Shown in pieces: positions 33,601 to 40,318 of a DNA stretch of 64,000 nucleotides. Each line of letters starts with the position of its first letter. Within the stretch, counting starts at the first letter, position 1. The notes beneath the pieces were generated by a model. The model was not told where the DNA came from and did no database searches. It saw only the letters and a program-made list of their open reading frames with translations. The position numbers and the translations under genes were made by a program. Origin of the DNA: Candidatus Acidiferrum typicum (GTDB taxonomy: Bacteria > Acidobacteriota > Terriglobia > Acidiferrales > UBA7541); NCBI GenBank assembly GCA_025463055.1, contig JAOAPV010000121.1, positions 1 to 64,000 of the forward strand, in the 5' to 3' direction.

Positions 33601-34157
33601 TTGGTGCCGAGCGGCAAATTCTCGGTTAGCACGGTTTCGATCTTGCGCCCAGTGTCCGCCCGCTCAGTCTGCAGGATGGCAGTTTCGGCCTCAACGGTGA
33701 CGGTTTCCGAAACGTTGCCGGGCTGAAGCACCAGGTCGACGCGCTCGGTTGTGTTCACGATTAGATCGATGCCCACTCTCGACGCTCTCTTGAATCCTGA
33801 TTGTTCGGCGGTGATCGTATACGTGCCGGGGGGCAAGTCCGGAACTACGTAGTTGCCGCTTTCATTCGTGCGCGAGGTATGGCTGATGCCAGTGTTCGTT
33901 TCGGTAAGCAAGACCTTCACGTTCGCAACAGCGGCGCCGGAGGAGTCCGTCACGGTGCCGAGCAAAGTTGCATTGACGGCCTGGCCCATGATCGGTGCAG
34001 AAGATCCCACGAGCATTGTTGCGAGCAGTAAAAACGTGAAGAAATGCAGGGCGATCGGACCGCGTTCCTTACGCGCTGCGAGCGCTGAAGGATTCATTGC
34101 GGGCGAGGTAAGGTAGCCAATCGCCAAACCGAAAAGCGAAGGAAACAGTTTTTTCAT
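30609..34157 (-). CDS. TonB-dependent receptor, Oar-like (1182 residues)
   Basis: Large outer-membrane receptor. An N-terminal signal anchor (about residues 35-60) is followed by a carboxypeptidase-regulatory-like domain (about residues 65-145, GTVTDSSGAAVANVKVLLTE), a plug (about residues 160-320, QIEGIDNNERTG), and a long barrel ending in LGAKLTF (terminal Phe). The size and the Oar-type plug are common in Acidobacteriota. The start is the ATG after GTGGGGTGTGTG. A TTGACA / TAGGGT promoter with a 14-bp palindrome lies 48-92 bases upstream and is shared with a LacI gene, so it is probably repressed by it. Confidence 0.92.
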   Translation of the reverse strand: MKKLFPSLFGLAIGYLTSPAMNPSALAARKERGPIALHFFTFLLLATMLVGSSAPIMGQAVNATLLGTVTDSSGAAVANVKVLLTETNTGISHTSRTNESGNYVVPDLPPGTYTITAEQSGFKRASRVGIDLIVNTTERVDLVLQPGNVSETVTVEAETAILQTERADTGRKIETVLTENLPLGTNRNYQNLLNIVPGTTRATFQHSQFFNASSSLQTEVNGQLRMGNNYQIEGIDNNERTGLLQILVPPLEAIQTVDVSTSNYDAELGRASGAVTNVILKSGTNSYHGAAYEFARNSYFNARNFFDPSVGHLAYNYFGGNIGGPIKKNKLFFFADYLKVYDHEANTNQISIPSMALRSGDLTAVKNLPACKPPAPPTACNIYNPFSGNPNGTGRQQFVATSAPGIATVPGRNGPVDAFNPACTNAAGCPNMVPVALIDPISAKIMTLLPTPTAVGNSNNYFALLPFHKDTDFVDAKVDANLTDKDRLSARFSYQRPSIFQAPIFGSAGGPAQGNFEGTGIQNTYSIGLNYNRFFSNSLVAEFRVGVAWYHNEAHNSDFGTTASKDLGIPGVNLDPITSGIVGITIANNRGFSNPLIGYSASLPWIRSETNIDFANTWTKVVGNHTVKFGVDLRRVRDALLQEQTFSPRGLYTFADGQTALNTGTGTTVTSFGNDFASFLLDLPNQAGRDLATFFPNYRAWQFFSFVQDKWLVTPKLSADIGVRWEFYPPATPVAPAGFSNYNPTNNTLVLSGLGSNPNDLGIATHYKYFAPRLGLAYRLKESTVFRVGFGISYTPFPDNSYAYNFPVRANVALNPAVVTYGPAVLPDGVTPATFENGFPTLTLPPIPSNGIITNPAVSSNYFVVNQNFKNPYVESWNAAIQQSLPWHFVLDLAYVGNHGVDSVINYNLNAATSVGLGKQGQPEFNSFGRTASTNLLFAGYSSSYHALQVKFDRRFSNGFATTTAYTFGKGMGYVTGDDGGLAFYINQRRNYARNDFDRTHTFVQSVVYDLPFGRGKRFVSSGVASAVLGGWRVSSFLTLMSGLPLYFTASSSNLLAPGNTQTPNLVAPVQILHGVGLGNPWFSTSSFAAPTGTAFGNVGRNFLSGPGFFNLDASLAKSIRFTERLNLEIRLEAFGATNTPQFFFGSGNGTVAGVTLGSSTFGQITQATGGRQLELGAKLTF

Positions 34158-34205
34158 CACACACCCCACTAGGCTTCGAGAGGACAGGATTGGGCGCAAA
34201 CGCGC

Positions 34206-34249
34206 TGGAACTGGTTCCACACCCTAGCCGAGCAAAAAGTGTCTGTCAA
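34206..34249 (-). promoter_or_regulatory. promoter with LacI-type operator of the Oar-like receptor
   Basis: On the minus strand TTGACA (34249-34244), a 17-base spacer and TAGGGT (34226-34221) form a promoter with a perfect -35. Immediately downstream, TGGAACTGGTTCCA (34206-34219; 6-bp arms) covers the expected transcription start. This is the classic place for repressor binding. A second, near-identical palindrome lies at 34425-34438. Confidence 0.65.
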
Positions 34250-34423
34250 GTGCGAATCCTGAAAAATGAGTACGCGCAATCGTTTTTCTTGCTTCTTGCC
34301 AAAGGCACATGGGCAGCGCTGTTTACTATGCCGACGGTGATGGTGTGCTAGACTTTCGAACCGAAAGGGAGCGGGCGGCGGTTGGTAGTGAAAACTGCAA
34401 AAGTCAGAAGACGACTCGATTCT

Positions 34424-35464
34424 ATGGAAGCGGTTCCAAGAAAAACAACGATTCGCGAGGTAGCCCGGGCGGCGGGCGTAGGCATCGGAACCATTTCGCG
34501 CGTACTGAATTCCAGTTCGCAAGTAAGTTGGAAAACACGCGCGCGGGTGCTTGATGCAATCCGCCGTCTTGGGTTTCGGCCCAATGCGCAGGCCCGCCGT
34601 ATTCTGAAAAAGCGCGCCGAGATGGTTTGCTTTCTGCTGAGCAACCGCGATTTTCTGCACCCGTTCCATGCTCGCATTCTGCAAGGCGTCGAATCCTACG
34701 CCAGCGGCATGAAACAACACGTACTGTTTGCGGCGCTGCATTATTCTCCGAGGACGCCGCCCGAGAAAATTGACCTGCCGCCGGTTCTTCAAGAGCATGG
34801 CTTGATTGATGGCGTCATTCTGGCGGGGACGATTTATCCGAATCTGCTGCGCAGAATCGAGGGCATTCAAATGCCCTTCGTGGCCTTAAGTAATAACGTG
34901 ATGGGAATGGACGACGTGCAGCAATTTGACCAAGTGGGATTCGATGACCTTAACGGAACGTTGCAAGCCACGCGCTACCTGATCAGCAAGGGCCATCGGC
35001 GGATTGTGTTCGCCGGCGATGTGTCCTATCCGTGGCTTCAACGGAGATTCGAAGGCTACGGGCGAGGAATGCGCGAGCAAAAGCTAAAGCCGGTCTTGAT
35101 CACGGCGCGAAATGTCCCGAGTTTCGGCGACTTCGGTCAAGAGAGCGTAGGGCGGATCCTGTCTGGGCGATCGCGACCTACGGCTGTGGTGGCCGGGAAC
35201 GACGAAATCGCCTACGGACTCTGGCGAGCGTTGTGCCGACGAGGGGTCAAGGTGCCGGACGAAATCAGTCTGGTTGGTTTCGATGACCGCGAAGAAGCGG
35301 TGTTGATGGATCCGCCGCTGTCAACGGTGTGCGTCCATAAGGAAGAGATAGGCGAAACGTGTATGAAGATGCTTCTCGAACGCTTGCATCACCCTCAAAT
35401 GGCCTTCAGTCAAAGAGTTTTGCCAACGGAATTTCTGATCCGCGGAAGCGTGCGCCAGCTTTAG
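34424..35464 (+). CDS. LacI-family transcriptional regulator
   Basis: About 346 residues. The N-terminal helix-turn-helix (TIREVARAAGVGIGTISRVLNSSSQV, about residues 8-33) with the hinge helix ends in RPNAQARRI. A periplasmic-binding-protein-like ligand domain follows (VAGNDEIAYGLWRAL, LVGFDD, about residues 60-340). The ligand is presumably a sugar. A GTG at 34388 would add 12 residues. The palindrome TGGAAGCGGTTCCA (34425-34438) covers the start region, suggesting autoregulation together with control of the divergent receptor. Confidence 0.9.
   Translation: MEAVPRKTTIREVARAAGVGIGTISRVLNSSSQVSWKTRARVLDAIRRLGFRPNAQARRILKKRAEMVCFLLSNRDFLHPFHARILQGVESYASGMKQHVLFAALHYSPRTPPEKIDLPPVLQEHGLIDGVILAGTIYPNLLRRIEGIQMPFVALSNNVMGMDDVQQFDQVGFDDLNGTLQATRYLISKGHRRIVFAGDVSYPWLQRRFEGYGRGMREQKLKPVLITARNVPSFGDFGQESVGRILSGRSRPTAVVAGNDEIAYGLWRALCRRGVKVPDEISLVGFDDREEAVLMDPPLSTVCVHKEEIGETCMKMLLERLHHPQMAFSQRVLPTEFLIRGSVRQL
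34425..34438. promoter_or_regulatory. second LacI-type palindrome at the regulator start
   Basis: TGGAAGCGGTTCCA keeps both outer arms (TGGAA/TTCCA) of the palindrome at 34206-34219 and has the central CG-type core usual for LacI operators. It covers codons 1-5 from the chosen ATG, so it would be an internal or auxiliary operator. Confidence 0.45.
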
Positions 35465-35467
35465 TGA

Positions 35468-36577
35468 TTACTTGCATTTTGATTGGGCTTCGCGGGCGAG
35501 GACCATTTCGTCGAACGCGTGCAATAGGGCTTCGCGCGTGGAGTACGGGCCGGGCTTGTAAGCGCGGGAACTGATTCCTTTTTGCGACAGGTCGGAGATA
35601 CCCCAGTCCTCGCGGTTGGTGAGATCCCAAAAATCGATAGCGTCAGCGCACTGAAAATCCGGCTTAGCCATTTCTGTCGGGTGGAAGTGCCATTCGCAGA
35701 CGACTTCCGTACGGTCCGGCGCTTTGGGCCACAAGGTATGGACCATCATGTAATCGGGATGGAGGCTCAGAAGCAAATTCGGATAGATCGCGTAGTAGTA
35801 GACCTGCGTGCGCTGCTCGTCATTCAAGCCATGGAGATAATCGCGGCGGCGCTTGCCATCGAGGCTCATGGTTTGCGCGCCATCGCGGAAGCCCATCGAG
35901 CCGCCAATGTATGTGCTGTGCGGAGAATCATTGTCTGCGCCGAGATAATTCGTGAGGCGATTTAAGCACGGGTGCAACACCGGGCAGTGGAGGCACTCGT
36001 TGTAATTGAGCACGATGAGTTTCCAGTTGGCGTGCACGTCGTAGACGATGCGTTTCTGTAGGCGGAGATCCTGCATGCGCCAGTTGGTAAATTTATTCGG
36101 CAAGGAGGCCAGTTGATCCGCGAGCGGTTCGGGATTGGCGCTCAGATTCAAGAAAAGATGGCCATCCCACAAATCCGCATGAACGCGATTGAGCGGATAG
36201 TCCTCGCGGCAAAAGTTCGTCTCCTGCATGTGTGTTGCGCCTAAGAGGCGTCCGTCAAGCGCGTACGTCCAGCCGTGGTACGGACACTGGATGCGGCCTT
36301 CGAAATGCCCTTCGGAGGTAGGACAGATGCGCGTGCCGCGGTGGCGGCAAACATTGAAAAAAGCGTTCACGCGGGCCGTGGAATCGCGGGTGACAATGAT
36401 GCTTTCGCCGGCGATCTCACGCAGAACGTAGTCGCCCGGTCGTGGAATTTCGGTCTCGCGGCCGGCATAGACCCACATCTGGGAGTAGAAGCGGTCCATT
36501 TCCTCGCTGAAAATCTGCGGGTCTGTGTAATAGCGACGTGGAAGAGTCCTTGGCGTGGGCGTCACTTCTGTTTGCAT
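35468..36577 (-). CDS. Rieske ring-hydroxylating oxygenase alpha subunit
   Basis: A 369-residue mononuclear non-heme iron oxygenase. The Rieske site is CRHRG...CPYHGWTY (about residues 70-95). The catalytic iron triad is suggested by NYNECLHCPVLHP (about residues 195-207, Glu/His/His) and a later Asp in WDLTNRED. The size fits stand-alone members that hydroxylate or demethylate small substrates (carnitine/choline-type). No reductase or ferredoxin gene is adjacent, so electrons must come from elsewhere. GGGGAAAAC precedes the ATG. It converges with only three bases on the LacI gene. Confidence 0.9.
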   Translation of the reverse strand: MQTEVTPTPRTLPRRYYTDPQIFSEEMDRFYSQMWVYAGRETEIPRPGDYVLREIAGESIIVTRDSTARVNAFFNVCRHRGTRICPTSEGHFEGRIQCPYHGWTYALDGRLLGATHMQETNFCREDYPLNRVHADLWDGHLFLNLSANPEPLADQLASLPNKFTNWRMQDLRLQKRIVYDVHANWKLIVLNYNECLHCPVLHPCLNRLTNYLGADNDSPHSTYIGGSMGFRDGAQTMSLDGKRRRDYLHGLNDEQRTQVYYYAIYPNLLLSLHPDYMMVHTLWPKAPDRTEVVCEWHFHPTEMAKPDFQCADAIDFWDLTNREDWGISDLSQKGISSRAYKPGPYSTREALLHAFDEMVLAREAQSKCK

Positions 36578-36718
36578 GTTTTCCCCGAAGCCTTGCGCTT
36601 TTTCGGGCTTATTATGCCACAAACGAAAAACGGGATAGAACGCCGTCCGCTGGAAGTCGAATGCGATTGGCCGATGATTCAGAAGCTATAATTGTATGGA
36701 TTGGAGTAGGAATTTTTG

Positions 36719-37675
36719 ATGGAAACTCAAACACGGCACGCTAGGTGGAAGACGCTATTAGCTTTCGCGATTATCTACTTTGTTTGGGGATCCACGTTTC
36801 TTGCAATTCGCATCGGTGTCCACCAAGTTCCGCCGCTTCTCTTTGCGGCGATGCGTTTCCTGATTGCGGGGCTCGTTCTTTATGGATGGATGATCGTGAG
36901 AGGGGAGCGCTCTCCGAGTGGACGCCAGTGGGCGTCCGTATCTTTACTCGCGGCCCTGATCTTCGTCTTCGACTACGGCCTATTGTTCTGGGCCGAGCAG
37001 CGTGTGCCTTCGGGCATTGCCGCGGTCATGATGGCTTTGATCCCGGTATTTATGGCGCTCTCGGAAATTATTTTTCTTCGGACGCAGAGGCTCACGGTGC
37101 GCTTGGCCTTGGCCCTCTTGATCGGGATTGCCGGCGTGGCTGTGTTGATGAGCCGTTCCTTGAACCTCGGCGGGGCGCCGATTGATAGGCTGGGAGCCGT
37201 GGCGCTGATCATTGCATCCATGAACTGGTCCATAGCGTCGGCGCTCACGCGCAAGCTGCCCCTGCCGACTTCCAAAGTCATGAGTTCGGGGGCGCAGATG
37301 CTTGCGGGCGGAGTGTTTCTGACTCTTGCGGCTGCGGCGCTGGGTGAATTTCGTGATTTCCATCCGTCAACCGTCTCACGCGCAGCATGGATGTCATTGC
37401 TCTACCTGATCGTTGCCGGCTCCATTATCGGATTTACCGCCTACGTGTGGCTGATTCACCATCAATCGCCCACAAAAGTCGGGACCTACGCGTATGTGAA
37501 TCCGGTTGTCGCCGTGCTGGTTGGATATTTCCTAGGCGGCGAAGCGCTTGGCTTGCGAACGATTTTGGGAACGCTCTTCGTTTTGATCAGCGTGGTACTG
37601 ATCACCCTGACCCCAGCGAAGAAGCCTGCAGCAGCACTCCTGGTGCAAGATGCGACAGAAGTTGCGGGATCGTAA
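36719..37675 (+). CDS. EamA-family (DMT) transporter
   Basis: A 318-residue inner-membrane protein with ten hydrophobic helices in two EamA repeats (first repeat signature FVWGSTFLAIRIGV; second repeat about residues 165-300). Members export amino acids, purines or other metabolites. The ATG has AGGAAT in the correct place; the TTG directly upstream in the same frame is not needed. It is divergent from the Rieske gene with a 141-base gap. Confidence 0.88.
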   Translation: METQTRHARWKTLLAFAIIYFVWGSTFLAIRIGVHQVPPLLFAAMRFLIAGLVLYGWMIVRGERSPSGRQWASVSLLAALIFVFDYGLLFWAEQRVPSGIAAVMMALIPVFMALSEIIFLRTQRLTVRLALALLIGIAGVAVLMSRSLNLGGAPIDRLGAVALIIASMNWSIASALTRKLPLPTSKVMSSGAQMLAGGVFLTLAAAALGEFRDFHPSTVSRAAWMSLLYLIVAGSIIGFTAYVWLIHHQSPTKVGTYAYVNPVVAVLVGYFLGGEALGLRTILGTLFVLISVVLITLTPAKKPAAALLVQDATEVAGS

Positions 37676-37822
37676 AGCTCCAGGAGCGCCGAGGACTGCG
37701 GTACAGCGTGCGAAGCACAAAACCGCCAACAGTAGCGGACTCCGCGAAAGTGTGGTAAACCACGGCAAAGTGCGAACAGCAGCTAATCAAGTGAACCTGT
37801 GCGCTGCGGTCAGGAAGGGACT

Positions 37823-39379
37823 GTGAAGAATAGGCCTCGATCTTCTAGCTCTTTGGGCGCGGTATCCCGGCGGAAGTTCATCGGGCAAGCTGGCGCAGCG
37901 GCGATTGGACTTTCGATTGTTCCGCGTCGAGTGTTGGGCGGAGCGGGATATGTTCCGCCGAGTGACAAAGTCAACATTGCTTTCATCGGAGTAGGGTCGC
38001 AAGGATTGCGCGTGATGCTCAAATTCTTGCGCGAGCCTGACGTTCAGGGCGTGGCGGTGTGCGATCCGAATAAGTCGAGCGCGAATCATCCGCAGTGGGA
38101 TACGCATGAGTTCTGCAACTCCGTCCGAAAATTGCTTGCCGTGGATAGCGGGTGGGATTGGCTCAGCCCGGACGAGCCGGTTCAACTGACGCATGCGCTG
38201 CGAGTGACTGGCGGCGTGGCCGGGCGCGAGCCCTGCCAGAAAATCGTTGACGCCTATTACGGCACGCAGCAGCGCTCCGGCCAGTATCGGGGCTGCGCGG
38301 TGTACAGCGACTTTCGCGAACTACTCGAAAAGCAGAAGGACCTCGACGCGGTGGTTGTGTGCACTACAGACAATTTGCATGCAGCGGTGTCCGCCGCGGC
38401 AATGAAGAGGCGCAAACACGTTTTTTGCCAGAAGCCTTTGACGCACACGATTTACGAGGCGCGAAGGATTGCCGAAATTGCGCGCGAGACCGGCGTGGCG
38501 ACGCAGATTGCCGTCGCGAACCAAGCCTCAGAAGATACGCGCTTGCTCTGCGAATGGATTTGGGGTGGCGCCATTGGGCCGGTGCGCGAGGTGCATAACT
38601 GGTCTAGCCGTCCGTTCTGGCCGCAGGCGATTGAACGTCCTAAGGACGCAGAGCCCGTTCCCGATGGTTTCGATTGGGATTTGTGGCTGGGGCCGGCGCC
38701 GCAGCGTTCGTTTAACCGTGCGTACGTGCCGTTTGTTTGGCGTGGGTGGGGCGATTTCGGTTGCGGAGCGCTGGGCGATATGGGTTCGTACAGTTTCGAC
38801 ACAATTTTTCGCGTCCTAAGGCTGGAGGCGCCGGTAAGCGTGGAAGCGAGTTCCACGGACCGTTACGAAGAGACATACCCGCTGGCCTCGATTATCCAAT
38901 ACAACTTCCCGACGCGTGGTGAGATGCCTCCGGTGAAATTTACCTGGTACGACGGCGGTCTAAAGCCGCCGCGGCCGGAGGAATTGGAAGAAAACCGTCC
39001 GTTCCATGCTGAGGGTGAAGACGGGGATGAAGGACTTCTCTTTGTCGGAGATCGCGGGAAAATTCTTTGCGGATTCAATGGGATGAGTCCGCGCCTTATT
39101 CCCGAAGCGAAAATGGCGAGCTACAAGCAGCCGGCAAAAACGTTGCCCAGGTCACCTGGGAACGAACGCGAATGGCTCGACGCCTGTAAGGGAAGCAAAG
39201 TGAAGCCTGGCGGAAATTTTGAATTCTCGGGTCTGGTGACGGAGACTTTGCTTCTTGGGAATGTTGCCACGCGTTCCGCACAGAAACTGAATTGGGATCG
39301 CGCGAACATGAAAGTGGTTAACGGGGATGCGCCGCAAAAGTATGTCCGTCCGGAACGTCGAAGTGGATGGGAACTCTAG
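37823..39379 (+). CDS. Tat-exported Gfo/Idh/MocA-family oxidoreductase
   Basis: A 518-residue NAD(P)-dependent sugar dehydrogenase-like protein. A Tat signal (SRRKFIGQAG, about residues 15-24) is followed by the Rossmann motif in FIGVGSQG (about residues 55-65), the lysine of the active-site motif in CQKPLTHT (about residue 210), and the C-terminal substrate domain (DLWLGPAPQRSF, GCGALGDMGSY). Export of a cofactor-binding protein requires Tat, which fits. GTG is the start, chosen because AGGAAGGGACT precedes it. The next gene, also Tat-exported, follows closely. Confidence 0.9.
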   Translation: MKNRPRSSSSLGAVSRRKFIGQAGAAAIGLSIVPRRVLGGAGYVPPSDKVNIAFIGVGSQGLRVMLKFLREPDVQGVAVCDPNKSSANHPQWDTHEFCNSVRKLLAVDSGWDWLSPDEPVQLTHALRVTGGVAGREPCQKIVDAYYGTQQRSGQYRGCAVYSDFRELLEKQKDLDAVVVCTTDNLHAAVSAAAMKRRKHVFCQKPLTHTIYEARRIAEIARETGVATQIAVANQASEDTRLLCEWIWGGAIGPVREVHNWSSRPFWPQAIERPKDAEPVPDGFDWDLWLGPAPQRSFNRAYVPFVWRGWGDFGCGALGDMGSYSFDTIFRVLRLEAPVSVEASSTDRYEETYPLASIIQYNFPTRGEMPPVKFTWYDGGLKPPRPEELEENRPFHAEGEDGDEGLLFVGDRGKILCGFNGMSPRLIPEAKMASYKQPAKTLPRSPGNEREWLDACKGSKVKPGGNFEFSGLVTETLLLGNVATRSAQKLNWDRANMKVVNGDAPQKYVRPERRSGWEL

Positions 39380-39414
39380 CTAGTAGTTCGTCAAGAATTG
39401 CCAAAGGAGGAGGT

Positions 39415-40278
39415 ATGTCTGCGATGTCGAGGAGAGAGTTTGCGAAAACGGCGGCAATGTATGCGGCCGCGGCGGGGTTTAGTTCCGGGGGTGGGTCGGA
39501 GCTTCGCGCTAATCCGCTCGGCATTCCAATTGGATGTCAGACATGGCCTGTCAGGGACATGATCGCCAAGGATTTTCCCGGAACGATCAAGCAGCTTGCC
39601 GGCGCCGGATTTCAGACCATTGAGCTCTGCTCGCCAGTGGGATACGCGGACTCGGGTTTCGCGGGCCTCGCCAAATACTCGGGGACGGAGATACGAAGAA
39701 TTCTGAGCGACGCGGGCGTGACATGCACGAGTTCTCACTTCGGCATCAAGGAATTAAGGGACGATCAGGAAGGCCGCATCGCGTGGGCGAAAGACGTCGG
39801 CCTGACGCAAATGATTGTGCCGACGCTTGAAGGGCCAAAGAAACCGATCATGGATGACGTGACGCGAGCGGCCGATGAATACAACAAAATGGGCGAACGC
39901 TCGGCCAAGGCTGGCATCCAGCAGGGACTTCACAACGAGGATTTTGAGTTGTCGATGGTCGATGGTAAGCGAACTTACGACTTGTTGCTGGATCTTCTCG
40001 ATCCGAAGCTAGTCAAGTTTCAATTCCAGGTCTCCACAATCAGCGAAGGCTACGACGCAGCGGAATATTTCACTAAGTACCCGGGCCGCTTTAACTCTAT
40101 GCACGTACAAGGGTGGTCGTCGGACACGAAGAAAATTATGCCTGTGGGGCAGGACACCTTGGATTGGAAGAAAATCTTTACCGCGGCGAAGACGGGCGGC
40201 GTCAAAAACTACTTCGTCGAAATGAACCTGGACATGATGAGAGCCAGCGTGCCGTATCTTCGCAAACTGCAGGCGTGA
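39415..40278 (+). CDS. Tat-exported sugar phosphate isomerase/epimerase-like protein
   Basis: A 287-residue TIM-barrel of the xylose isomerase-like (AP endonuclease 2) superfamily. Tat signal SRREFAKTAAMYAAAAGFSS (about residues 5-24), then a barrel with IELCSPVGY, LHNEDFE and the metal-ligand Glu/His positions near NSMHVQGW and FVEMNLD. AGGAGGAGGT directly precedes the ATG (very strong). It lies 35 bases behind the oxidoreductase and probably acts with it on an extracytoplasmic sugar. It converges on a TPR gene. Confidence 0.87.
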   Translation: MSAMSRREFAKTAAMYAAAAGFSSGGGSELRANPLGIPIGCQTWPVRDMIAKDFPGTIKQLAGAGFQTIELCSPVGYADSGFAGLAKYSGTEIRRILSDAGVTCTSSHFGIKELRDDQEGRIAWAKDVGLTQMIVPTLEGPKKPIMDDVTRAADEYNKMGERSAKAGIQQGLHNEDFELSMVDGKRTYDLLLDLLDPKLVKFQFQVSTISEGYDAAEYFTKYPGRFNSMHVQGWSSDTKKIMPVGQDTLDWKKIFTAAKTGGVKNYFVEMNLDMMRASVPYLRKLQA

Positions 40279-40318
40279 CGCACCTGTTAGGTCAGTGATG
40301 GCCTGCCAAAACAAAATA

